Below, in pieces: positions 1-7,220 of a stretch of 64,000 nt of DNA. The stretch is taken from NCBI GenBank assembly GCA_964443135.1, contig CAYUBQ010000003.1, positions 67,606 through 131,605 on the forward strand, read 5' to 3'. This DNA comes from JAIPEI01 sp964443135 (GTDB taxonomy: Bacteria > Desulfobacterota > DSM-4660 > Desulfatiglandales > HGW-15). The translations under genes were made by a program, and so were the position numbers. Position 1 is the first letter of the stretch; every line of letters begins with the position of its first letter. The notes under the pieces were generated by a model. That model was not told the origin of the DNA. It saw only the letters and a list, made by a program, of their open reading frames with translations, and searched no databases.

Positions 1-1131
1 CTCGGCGGGCCGGCTCAGCACGTGCACCACCTTCAGGTCGGGTCGGCCCCCCGCCTCGATCTCGGAGAGCTCCTTCTGAAAGACGATCCGGTCCTCGGTG
101 CGGTTGCCGTAAAGAAGGAGCACCGAGCGCGTGTCCCCCGTGTCCCGCATGTGTCGGAGCATGCTCATGAGCGGGGTGATCCCGATGCCGCCGGCCAGGA
201 AGACCAGGTCTCTCTCCTCCGGGTGGAGGAGATAGGAGAACCGGCCGAAGGGGCCATGCACCGCCGCGCGGTCCCCGACCTTGGTCATCCAGATGGTGGA
301 GGTGAAGTCCCCCAGGTTCTTGATGGTGGAGCTGACGAACCCCTTTTCCGTGGGAGAGGAGGAGATGGTCCAGTGGTGCTCCTCCACGGGGAGCCCCCGG
401 CCCCGGTAAAAGGTCACGAAGTGAAACTGTCCCGGAAGGTAGTCCGGAACCTCCTCCCCCTCGGGAGGGGCCATCTTCACGGTGTGGACGTCCTCGGCTT
501 CGGGTCGCACCTCCACCACGCGATAGGCCCTCTCCTCGAGGCGGAGCGGCCGGAAGACGCGGTGGTACGCGAACACCGGGACCGCCACGCAGAGCAGGAG
601 CACCCAGATGGTTTTCAGGGAGGCGGTTTCCAGGTCGTCCCCCGCCGTCCAGCTGTGGGCGAAGCCCAGGACGATGAGCAGGGGGCCGGTGACCGCGTGT
701 ACGGAGCGCCACTGCTCGAACCGGAGCCTCAGCCGCCCCTGGTAGAGGCTCGCGAGCACGTTCAGCGCCAGCAGGACCAGGGCCGCCTTGCCCGCGTAAA
801 TGTACCAGGGCAGGTCCAGCCCGATGAGCAGATGCCAGCTCCCTCCGCTCCATGCCAGAAGCAGGGGGTGGGCGAGGAGCAGGAGAACGGCGAAGACCGC
901 CATCTGCTTGTGGAAGCGGATGAGGATGTCGAAGCCGAACGCTCGTTCGATCCACTTGATCCTGGCCGCCAGGAGGACCTGGAGGACCAGGATCGTGAAG
1001 CCGGCGAGGGCCATGTTCTTGGCCGCCTCGTGGACGACGCTGCTGGTACTCTCCCCCAGGAAGGAGGCGACCGCAACCGGCAGGACGACCACGGCGGTGT
1101 ACAGGATGATGCGCAGCAGGGCTCCACCCAT
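1..1131 (-). CDS. Membrane flavocytochrome reductase, ferric-reductase-like (partial)
   Basis: The frame is open for 377 codons from an ATG at 1131, which sits 7 nt after AAAGGA, down to the window edge, so the C-terminal end is missing. The first ~160 residues hold about five hydrophobic helices with His residues in places expected for heme b ligands (RFHKQM, LLLAHPLL, SVHAVTG, GFAHSW). An FAD-binding barrel follows (HFVTF, HHWTISSSP), then an NAD(P)-binding part (LAGGIGITPLMSMLRH, LLLYGNRTEDRIVF). Known members carry electrons from NAD(P)H through FAD and hemes across the membrane; the acceptor here cannot be told. It lies 49 nt after the hemerythrin gene on the same strand, so the two may be cotranscribed. 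Confidence 0.85.
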   Translation of the reverse strand, partial: MGGALLRIILYTAVVVLPVAVASFLGESTSSVVHEAAKNMALAGFTILVLQVLLAARIKWIERAFGFDILIRFHKQMAVFAVLLLLAHPLLLAWSGGSWHLLIGLDLPWYIYAGKAALVLLALNVLASLYQGRLRLRFEQWRSVHAVTGPLLIVLGFAHSWTAGDDLETASLKTIWVLLLCVAVPVFAYHRVFRPLRLEERAYRVVEVRPEAEDVHTVKMAPPEGEEVPDYLPGQFHFVTFYRGRGLPVEEHHWTISSSPTEKGFVSSTIKNLGDFTSTIWMTKVGDRAAVHGPFGRFSYLLHPEERDLVFLAGGIGITPLMSMLRHMRDTGDTRSVLLLYGNRTEDRIVFQKELSEIEAGGRPDLKVVHVLSRPAE

Positions 1132-1180
1132 ACCAACATCCTTTCTTGGTCGAATCGTTGCTCGGGCCGGGTCCGGGTTC

Positions 1181-1777
1181 CTATCCCCCGGACGCGGGCT
1201 TTTCACCGGATCCCGGGCCTCGCTCGAGAGAGGAGACGAGGTCGTCCCACTCCCGGTGAAGGAGGTCGCTGTCGAAGGCATGGCCTTCCTTCAGCATCCG
1301 GTCCTTCTCCTCGTCCGAGAAATACTTCATCACCGGGAGAAAGAAGCCCTTGTCCTCCTTTTCGATGTGCCTGGGATAGAAGTCCACCAGGCGCTCGACG
1401 GCATCGACGATCTCGGAGAGGGCATTCCGGTCGCCCCGGTCGTATCGCTCGTTGGCGGACACCAGCGCGCGGGTGGTCTCCCGGCCCCACCGGTGCTCCT
1501 CCACGAGCTCCTCCATGATTCTCCGGTGCTCTTCGGTCAAGGGCTTCTCCTCGAGATCCCGGAACAGGATATCCTCCTCCTTGCCGTGGTGGCACCGGTC
1601 GGCGTATTCCCGAATGAAGCGGGTCGCACGCTCGATGAACCGCGGGTCCACCCTCTGCTCCTTTGCGGCCTCACGGAGGGCCTGCTTCAGCAGGGCGATC
1701 ATACGTTCGATCAGCCTGTGCTCGATCATCAGCGGTCCGATGGGCATCATGTGGGCGGCTCCTGTCGAGTTGGCCAT
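1181..1777 (-). CDS. Hemerythrin HHE-domain protein
   Basis: A 198-residue, mostly helical protein with the spaced His/Glu ligands of a non-heme di-iron hemerythrin domain: EHRL near residue 20, CHHGKEED near 62, EEHRWG near 93 and HIEKEDKGFF near 138. The family binds O2 or NO or stores iron; bacterial single-domain HHE proteins are often linked to nitrosative or oxidative stress. The start at 1777 is taken by length; an internal Met-Met at residues 10-11 is an alternative. It has no signal peptide, so it should be cytoplasmic. The next gene downstream on the same strand is the flavocytochrome reductase, which suggests a joint redox role (inference). Confidence 0.88.
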   Translation of the reverse strand: MANSTGAAHMMPIGPLMIEHRLIERMIALLKQALREAAKEQRVDPRFIERATRFIREYADRCHHGKEEDILFRDLEEKPLTEEHRRIMEELVEEHRWGRETTRALVSANERYDRGDRNALSEIVDAVERLVDFYPRHIEKEDKGFFLPVMKYFSDEEKDRMLKEGHAFDSDLLHREWDDLVSSLERGPGSGEKPASGG

Positions 1778-1861
1778 GTCCCCAGCGTGCTCCGGTTCGT
1801 GCGGAATGGGAATACGCGCAATCCTGTATTTTCTTTAAACGTCCCCCTTCCTGCGGCCGCG

Positions 1862-3205
1862 TCAGAGAAGGACGTGCCTGATCGCATCGTAGACGAACGA
1901 GGGGTAGGCCCACACCACGTCGCTCAGGTCGCGACGGGGGATGCGCTTCCGGATCGCCAGCGCGAAGACGTTGACGACCTCCTCGGCATGGGGTCCCAGC
2001 ACGTGGGCGCCGAGGATGCGCCCGTCGTCGGGCTGGACGAGGATCTTGGCCGCCGCCGTCTCCTCGCCGAGGCGTTTCACGGAGGCCCACCCGGAAGCGT
2101 CCACGAACCGCTTTTCGTACGGGATGCCCAGCTCCTCGCACTCGGCTTCGAGCAGTCCCGTCCGGGCCAGGACGGGATGGGTGAACAGCACGCTCGGGAT
2201 CCCGGAGTAGTCGGGCGGTTCCGCGTTTTCCTCCAGGATGTTCCGGGCGACCGTCTCGGCCTCCATCAGGGCGACGGGCGTGAGCTGGGGGCCGATGGCG
2301 TTGACGTCGCCCGCCGCGTACACCCGGGGGTTGGAGACGCTCTGCAGGGATTCGTCGAGGGAGATGCCGGTGTCCCCGGTCTCCACGTTCCCCGCATCCA
2401 GGCCGAGGCCTTCGAGGGCCGGGACGCGGCCCGCGCCGTGCAGCACCAGGTCCGTTTCCACATCCGCCGAGCCGTTTCCGGCCCGGACCCGGAACGAGGA
2501 ACCCTCCTGCTCGATCCGATCCATGGGGACGTGGAGGTGGACCCGGATGCCCAGCCCGCCGCTCCTGTCGACGAGCAGGTCCACCAGCTCCGGGTCGAAA
2601 TGCTTGAGGCAGCGCCCGCTTCGGACCAGGAGGTCCACGCGCGACCCTGCCCGGGCGGCCAGGTGGGCGAACTCGAAGGCGATGTATCCCCCCCCGACGA
2701 CGGCCATGCGCTCCGGAAGCGCATCGAGGTCGAAGAAGGCCTCGCTCCCGGTGACGTGCTCGGCCCCGGGAAAGGCCAAGGGTCTCGGAACGGCGCCCGT
2801 GGCGATGACGAACCGCTCGGCTCCGAGCCGCTCACCGTCCGCCTCCACGGTCTCCGGGTCGATGAATCGCCCGGGGGCCTGGAACCAGTCGATGCCGCGC
2901 TCCACCAGATCCTCACGGACCTGTTCGGGAACGGGATCGGTGAACCGGTTCTTGAACCGCACCAGCTCGCTCCAGTTCAGGTCCGGGGCGCCGGAGAGCC
3001 CCCGGCCCTGGTGTCTGCGGCAGCGCTCCATGGACTCGACCACGTCGAACAGGGTCTTCTTGGGCTCGCACCCCCGCAGGGGACAGGTCCCCCCCAGGGG
3101 ACCGGGCTCCAGGAGCGCCACGTCCAGGCCGGCCTCCCTCAGCCGCCTGGCGGCCACGCCGCCGGCTACGCCGCTTCCGAACACGATCGCGTCATGGGTC
3201 TTCAA
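1862..3205 (-). CDS. FAD-dependent pyridine nucleotide-disulfide oxidoreductase (glutathione reductase fold)
   Basis: A 447-residue two-dinucleotide-binding-domain flavoprotein. The N-terminal FAD site (IVFGSGVAGGVAARRL), the redox-active disulfide GGTCPLRGCEPKK (CX4C, near residues 39-51), the second Rossmann site VVGGGYIAFEFAHL, and the FAD motif YAAGDV are all visible. The family's C-terminal His-Glu active-site pair (HPTxxE) is absent: the equivalent stretch reads WAYPSFVYDAI. It is therefore not a typical lipoamide dehydrogenase or glutathione reductase, and the substrate is unknown. The start is a TTG at 3205, chosen because GGAGG lies 6 nt upstream and homology begins right there. It is 29 nt downstream of the HdeD gene, so they likely share a transcript. 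Confidence 0.85.
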   Translation of the reverse strand: MKTHDAIVFGSGVAGGVAARRLREAGLDVALLEPGPLGGTCPLRGCEPKKTLFDVVESMERCRRHQGRGLSGAPDLNWSELVRFKNRFTDPVPEQVREDLVERGIDWFQAPGRFIDPETVEADGERLGAERFVIATGAVPRPLAFPGAEHVTGSEAFFDLDALPERMAVVGGGYIAFEFAHLAARAGSRVDLLVRSGRCLKHFDPELVDLLVDRSGGLGIRVHLHVPMDRIEQEGSSFRVRAGNGSADVETDLVLHGAGRVPALEGLGLDAGNVETGDTGISLDESLQSVSNPRVYAAGDVNAIGPQLTPVALMEAETVARNILEENAEPPDYSGIPSVLFTHPVLARTGLLEAECEELGIPYEKRFVDASGWASVKRLGEETAAAKILVQPDDGRILGAHVLGPHAEEVVNVFALAIRKRIPRRDLSDVVWAYPSFVYDAIRHVLL

Positions 3206-3234
3206 CGCAGTCCTCCGTTTCGAGCGCCGCCCTC

Positions 3235-3771
3235 TCAGGTGGCGCTCAGCTTTTTCACCTTGACGCCCAGGTAGATCATGAGCGCACCGAACAGGATCGC
3301 GTAGAGGCCGATCGCCCAGACCACGGCCAGTGCGCCGGCCTCCGGGTTGATCAGGATGAACAGCCCGATCAGCACGGAGAGGGCGCCGATCAGCGCCAGG
3401 ACCCACTCGCCCTCGATCTCCCTCCGAAGCCGGAGGGCGGCGGCGATCTCGAGGATGCCCGTGACCAGGGCCCAGAGGGCGATCAGCACCAGCAGGACCT
3501 GGGCGGTGATGAGCGGCCACGCGAAGGTGCAGGCCGCCACGATCACCCCGGCGAGTCCCTCCAGGAGGAGGATCCACCACCCCGGCTCCTCCCGGTTTCG
3601 GAACCCCGAGACCAGGGCGAGGGCGCCCTCCACCAGGACCCAGGCCCCGAAGAGGAGGACCAGCACCCCCAGGGTGATCCCGGGCCAGAGCAGTGCGGCC
3701 GTCCCGAAGAGGACCGCCAGGACGCCCCGAACCAGATGGATCCACCAGTGTCTTGCGATCAGCCGAATCAA
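3235..3771 (-). CDS. HdeD-family (DUF308) membrane protein
   Basis: A 178-residue integral membrane protein with six predicted hydrophobic helices arranged as three similar pairs, each carrying a glycine-rich first helix (LAVLFGTAALLWPG, LAGVIVAACTFAWP, LSVLIGLFILINP). This pattern of helix pairs with a W-P or N-P turn is typical of the HdeD/DUF308 family, first described in enterobacterial acid resistance; the molecular function is not known. It sits just ahead of the disulfide-oxidoreductase-like flavoprotein gene on the same strand. Confidence 0.88.
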   Translation of the reverse strand: MIRLIARHWWIHLVRGVLAVLFGTAALLWPGITLGVLVLLFGAWVLVEGALALVSGFRNREEPGWWILLLEGLAGVIVAACTFAWPLITAQVLLVLIALWALVTGILEIAAALRLRREIEGEWVLALIGALSVLIGLFILINPEAGALAVVWAIGLYAILFGALMIYLGVKVKKLSAT

Positions 3772-3922
3772 CTCGACCCTCCTTTCCCCCGGACGGGTAT
3801 CATGGTTTCGATCATCCTAAGCGATCCGGGCAACCCCCGGAATCGGGCCCTTCATGTATTCGCGGCAACAGCGGCCTGTAGGCTCCACGGCCGACCTTTC
3901 CACGAATACAGGTTCCGCCCCA

Positions 3923-3951
3923 TTGACCGGTCCCCGTGCATTGGCTAGGCT
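3923..3951 (+). promoter_or_regulatory. Sigma70-type promoter for dodecin
   Basis: TTGACC at 3923-3928 and TAGGCT at 3946-3951 are 17 nt apart and point at the dodecin gene, leaving a leader of about 95 nt. Assignment is by consensus only. Confidence 0.45.
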
Positions 3952-4052
3952 TTACAGGATACCGGGGGATCCGAGGTCTCCGGTCCCTGGACCCGAGAAC
4001 GCTCTGCGACGAGCGGGGCGCAAGCCAACCACAAAGCGAAAGGAGTGGAACC

Positions 4053-4265
4053 ATGGCAGGAAGCACTTACAAGATCATCGAGCTGGTGGGAACGAACGAC
4101 AGTTCTTGGGAGGAGGCCGCGAAAACGGCCATCGAGACGGCGACGGGGAGCCTCAAGGACCTCCGGGTCGCCGAGGTGACCCGGCTGGACGTCACCTTGA
4201 CCGAGGGCAAGATCACCTCTTTTCGCACGCGCCTGAATGTCTCTTTCAAGTACCAGGCGTCCTGA
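4053..4265 (+). CDS. Dodecin (flavin-binding/storage protein)
   Basis: A 70-residue protein with the dodecin pattern: TYKIIELVGTNDSSWEEAA at the N-terminus, an amphipathic helix (KTAIETATGSLKDLRVAEV) and two final strands ending in NVSFKY. Dodecins assemble into hollow dodecamers that bind FMN or riboflavin and are thought to buffer free flavins. The ATG at 4053 follows an AAAGGAG with 7 nt spacing. A strong hairpin terminator lies 28 nt after the stop, so it is probably a single-gene unit. Confidence 0.93.
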   Translation: MAGSTYKIIELVGTNDSSWEEAAKTAIETATGSLKDLRVAEVTRLDVTLTEGKITSFRTRLNVSFKYQAS

Positions 4266-4292
4266 TCCCGCGGGACGATCCGGCAAGTCCAA

Positions 4293-4328
4293 AGACGCCC
4301 CGCTGCGGGTGACCGGAGCGGGGCGTCT
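4293..4328 (+). terminator. Hairpin terminator after dodecin
   Basis: A perfect 12-bp inverted repeat, AGACGCCCCGCT and AGCGGGGCGTCT, separated by a 12-nt loop. No long T run follows, but it sits exactly in the gap between the dodecin gene and the convergent minus-strand genes. Confidence 0.7.
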
Positions 4329-4413
4329 ACCTCTCTTCAGGACCGCAGGGGGCGTTCCGGTGCCCCCCGCCAGGCGGTCGATTCACGGCCGGGGCATGGT
4401 CCCCGGCCCCCGT

Positions 4414-4524
4414 TCACAGGATCAGCATGAGAATCACGGCCACGACCAGGAGGATCAGGCCGAACACCAGGAACTTGCCGAATATCCTGCTTTCCTTGTC
4501 GGGGGGTGGAACCTTCTCTGCCAT
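4414..4524 (-). CDS. 36-residue single-helix membrane protein
   Basis: An ATG at 4524 follows AAAGGAG with a 6-nt spacing and opens a 36-codon frame ending in TGA at 4414. The product has a charged N-terminal third (AEKVPPPDKESRIF) and one hydrophobic helix (FLVFGLILLVVAVILMLIL) reaching the C-terminus. It follows the octaheme cytochrome gene by 23 nt on the same strand and is probably part of its operon. It could be a small membrane partner or anchor; function is unknown. Confidence 0.6.
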   Translation of the reverse strand: MAEKVPPPDKESRIFGKFLVFGLILLVVAVILMLIL

Positions 4525-4547
4525 GGGAATCTCCTTTCCCGGTCAGC

Positions 4548-5804
4548 TCAGCCCTTCTTCTCTCTCATCTCAGCGGCCAGACGCCGGATCTCCTGGAGAT
4601 CCCGGACCATCTCGCTCCAGCCGTACCAGAGGGTGTAGTCCGGGTTCATGTGAAAGGCGCCCTGGAACGTCCGCATGCGGTGCTTGAGGAACATCAGGAA
4701 CAGCTTGTTCTCCACCACCGTGGGGGCGTCGTGGAAGGTCAGGAGATCGGGGTATGCGTAGGCATAATGCTCCGGCTTCTCGAGCAGGCCCTCGTCGTAC
4801 AGGGAGGCCACGATGCGGATCGCCTCCGCCATCAGGTGGTCCGCCTCCCGGATCATGGCGTCCCCCTTTTGGAGCTCGGTCTTCACCATCTCCTCGGAGT
4901 GACACCCGCTGCAGATGTCGATCATCCCGGTCCGCTCCTTCTGCCAGGCCTCTTCGGTCAGCTTGGCCACCCGGGCCTGCTTGACCACCTCCAGCCGGTC
5001 GGTGGGCTTGCCGTCCGGACCCAGCACGCCGAGCCCCTGGAGGATGGTCGTGCGGTCCTCGGCCCACTGCTCGTCCTCGGGCATGGGCAGCCGGACCGCC
5101 AGGAACCCCCAGGCCGTGTCGTTCTCGTGCGTGCCCTCGGGCAGGTGGCAGGTCTGGCATTTGGGCGCCGACACCGTGTCGGCGAGCACGCCTTTCTGAG
5201 AGAGCAGGTAGCGGACGCCGTGCTTGGAGGACTCGTACATCTCCCACTGGGGGTGATCGATCCCCATGTGGCAGGTACGGCACGCCTCGGGTTCCGAGGC
5301 CTCCTTGACGGAGAAGAGGTGCCGCGTGTGGCAGGAGTCGCAGGAGGCTGACCCGTACTTCACCCCCTTGTCGCGGAGGTCCTGGATCTCTTTGTCGGAC
5401 TTGAGGCCGATCTTGTGGCAGCCCGTACAGCCCTTCTGCCCCTCCAGGAGCGCCATGGGCTGCCAGTGGGTGGTGGGCATGGCGTTGGCCGAGGCCCAGG
5501 CCAGGGAGTGCTTGCCGGCCTTGAACTGCTCCACCTGCTCCGCGTGGCAGCCCTCGCAGGTTTTCCAGGTCGCGAGCCGGGCCTTGTCCGTGTCCTCGGG
5601 CGACGTGTGTTCGTCGCCGTGGCAGGCGCTGCAGGTGACGTCGTTGGCGGCGTGCGCGCTCATCTCCCAGTCGGTGACGATTCCGGGGGTGTGGGATCGG
5701 TGGCACGCCTCGCACGGGGTCTCGGCCGCCGCAGCGGGAGCGGCCCACCAGGCCAGCATCGCCGTCAGGCAAAGAATCGCGGGTCCTCTCACGGCTTCCT
5801 CCAT
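4548..5804 (-). CDS. Octaheme c-type cytochrome, hydroxylamine-oxidoreductase-like
   Basis: A 418-residue exported protein: signal peptide to about residue 27 (AAPAAAAE), then eight CxxCH heme sites at residues 31, 58, 83, 126, 155, 175, 216 and 298. A helical C-terminal domain without hemes follows, with MNPDYTLWYGW near residue 385. Eight hemes followed by such a tail, and the size, match the octaheme HAO / epsilon-HAO group, whose members oxidise hydroxylamine or reduce nitrite and hydroxylamine. Direction and substrate cannot be read from sequence. The gene is followed by a tiny membrane ORF and preceded by an exported small protein, which suggests a periplasmic electron-transfer unit. 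Confidence 0.8.
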   Translation of the reverse strand: MEEAVRGPAILCLTAMLAWWAAPAAAAETPCEACHRSHTPGIVTDWEMSAHAANDVTCSACHGDEHTSPEDTDKARLATWKTCEGCHAEQVEQFKAGKHSLAWASANAMPTTHWQPMALLEGQKGCTGCHKIGLKSDKEIQDLRDKGVKYGSASCDSCHTRHLFSVKEASEPEACRTCHMGIDHPQWEMYESSKHGVRYLLSQKGVLADTVSAPKCQTCHLPEGTHENDTAWGFLAVRLPMPEDEQWAEDRTTILQGLGVLGPDGKPTDRLEVVKQARVAKLTEEAWQKERTGMIDICSGCHSEEMVKTELQKGDAMIREADHLMAEAIRIVASLYDEGLLEKPEHYAYAYPDLLTFHDAPTVVENKLFLMFLKHRMRTFQGAFHMNPDYTLWYGWSEMVRDLQEIRRLAAEMREKKG

Positions 5805-5835
5805 GGTCTGCGGGCGTTCGCCGTCCGGGGCGGGG

Positions 5836-6159
5836 TCACCTGAGCTCGGCGTACATCTCCCCGCCGGTGCAGCGGATGTAGAGGTCCGCGTCCCCGAACG
5901 GGATGATCTTCTCCGTCACGTCCACGTCGATGGTGCCCTCCCCCAGGACGGTCTCGTTGACCACGGCGCGGTACTTCGCCTGGCAGTCGTCGTTTTGGAT
6001 GTGCAGGAACACATCGCCCCTGCGGCTCTGAAAGATGGCGAAGGTGTGGTTTGGGATCCGCTTGGTCTCTGCGAAAACCGCCGCCGGGGGCAGGACCAGG
6101 AGGGACAGGAGCAGGGCGCCCAGGACCAGCACGCAGGACGGTTTTTTCCATCTCTTCAT
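5836..6159 (-). CDS. Exported small protein of unknown function
   Basis: A 107-residue protein with a clear signal peptide (KRWKKPSC, hydrophobic stretch, cleavage near VFAET) and a mature domain of about 78 residues rich in beta strands with two Cys (NDDCQAK and YIRCTGG) that could form a disulfide. The start at 6159 is chosen over an upstream in-frame Met because AAGGAGG lies 7 nt before it. It precedes the octaheme cytochrome gene by 31 nt on the same strand and probably is cotranscribed with it, so a periplasmic accessory role is possible. No family recognised. Confidence 0.65.
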   Translation of the reverse strand: MKRWKKPSCVLVLGALLLSLLVLPPAAVFAETKRIPNHTFAIFQSRRGDVFLHIQNDDCQAKYRAVVNETVLGEGTIDVDVTEKIIPFGDADLYIRCTGGEMYAELR

Positions 6160-6288
6160 GGGAATGCCTCCTTGCCGGGATTGTTGCAGGCCTTTTCCGT
6201 ACATCTTTTCACGGTTCGGAACGCCGTGCCATGGGGTGAATCGTGTATTCGGTCCGGGCCCGGCCCGTCAAGGCCCCCGGGTGACGCG

Positions 6289-6530
6289 TCAGGGTTTCAC
6301 CCGGACCGTGGCCCGGGCCTCGCCGATCTCGACGACCGGCACGGTCCCGATCTCCACGAGATCGGCCACGGACTGCGGCAGCTTCCGGTAGTTCAGGGTC
6401 GCCTCGATCCTGAGCTCGCCTTCCGGGGCCTTCTCCGGGACGTTCCACTCGTAGATCTCGGTGCGCGCTTTCAGGGGATCGAGGCGCAGGTTGAACCACG
6501 AATGCGGTCCATGGAATGGGGCCGATCCCC
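6289..6530 (-). pseudogene. C-terminal fragment of an exported/cytochrome-type protein (remnant)
   Basis: The minus-strand frame ending in TGA at 6289 reads as believable protein for about 70 residues (WFNLRLDPLKA, EIYEWNVPEKAPEGELRIEA, LNYRKLPQSVADL, VVEIGEARATVRVKP), with strong codon bias. It has no start codon: an upstream TGA closes the frame near 6540. An ATG at 6544 lies in another frame and would need a frameshift. The beta-rich C-terminal style resembles tails of multiheme cytochrome proteins, but this is a weak guess. Best read as the 3' end of a decayed gene. Confidence 0.4.
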
Positions 6531-6535
6531 CATTC
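6514..6535. promoter_or_regulatory. Palindrome, copy 1 (GAATGGGG-N6-CCCCATTC)
   Basis: A perfect 8+8 bp inverted repeat with a 6-nt centre, CCGATC. The same TGGGG-N6-CCCCA core recurs at 23649-23668 and 25584-25601. It lies 170 nt before the ferritin-like gene that opens the hydrogenase operon. Probably a transcription-factor operator (inference). Confidence 0.5.
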
Positions 6536-6704
6536 GACCGTCATGCGGGCCGTATTCGGCCGTCTACTGCCGTTTGCTCCAAGAGGTAGGGATCGAACCC
6601 ATTCTCAGAGGAGGGGGTGATGGCGTATGGATGGGGGACGCCATCGAGAACGCACAGCCCGCCTCTGCCGTCCAACCGGGGTAGGGGCTCCCAGGAGGAA
6701 AGGC

Positions 6705-7220
6705 ATGCCTCAGCACTCCGTGTTCTCCGCCGCCCAGCTGATGGAGATGGCCGTCCGAATCGAGGAGCACGGCCGGGCGTTCTACGAGGCCTGCCTGTCC
6801 GAGCCGATCGACGGGAAATCCAGGGAGCTCTTCCGGTACCTCCTGGACCAGGAGCGGGAGCACGCCCGCCTGTTCTCCCGCATGAAGGAGGAGGCGGACG
6901 GCGACGAACCCCTGCCGGAGAGCTACCCCGGGGAGCTCGAGAGCTACATGGAAGCGTTCACCGCCGGAGCGGTCTTCGACGATCCGGAGCGTGCCTCTCG
7001 GCGGGTCCGGGAGCTCCAAGGACCCCTCGGGATCCTGGAGGCTGCGCTCGATTTCGAGAAGAAGTCCATCCTGTTCTACTCGGGCATGAAGACCCTGGTG
7101 AGGCGGTCCGACGTGGACCGGGTGGATCGGGTCATGGCGGAGGAGCACGACCACGTCCGCCGGCTGCTGGCCCTCCGCCGGGAGGTCGAAGCGTCGGGGA
7201 GAGGAGTGGAACCCTCATGA
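6705..7220 (+). CDS. Ferritin-like/rubrerythrin-type di-iron protein
   Basis: A 171-residue four-helix-bundle protein with paired di-iron ligand motifs: RIEEHGRAFYE near residue 18, EREHARLF near 50, AALDFEKKSILFY near 115 and AEEHDHVRRL near 144. There is no C-terminal rubredoxin domain, unlike classic rubrerythrin. Such proteins reduce peroxide or handle iron. The ATG at 6705 follows AGGAGG with 6-nt spacing. Its stop overlaps the start of the hydrogenase beta subunit (ATGA), so it is the first gene of the hydrogenase operon, which suggests protection of the enzyme or an electron-sink role (inference). Confidence 0.85.
   Translation: MPQHSVFSAAQLMEMAVRIEEHGRAFYEACLSEPIDGKSRELFRYLLDQEREHARLFSRMKEEADGDEPLPESYPGELESYMEAFTAGAVFDDPERASRRVRELQGPLGILEAALDFEKKSILFYSGMKTLVRRSDVDRVDRVMAEEHDHVRRLLALRREVEASGRGVEPS

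Larger units (their letters stand above)
6160..6704. other. Intergenic region with gene remnant and operator-like palindrome
   Basis: 545 bp between the divergent exported-protein and ferritin-like genes. It holds a degenerate coding fragment (6289-6530), a TGGGG-N6-CCCCA palindrome (6514-6535) and a half-site-like ATGGGGTGAATC near 6231. The sequence CCCATTCTCAG at 6598-6608 recurs at 11611-11621 in the same operon region. Confidence 0.5.

Noticed and set aside
800..3274. A long plus-strand open frame over hemerythrin and flavoprotein genes
   Set aside because: Antisense to two clear families and a flavocytochrome; no plausible domains.
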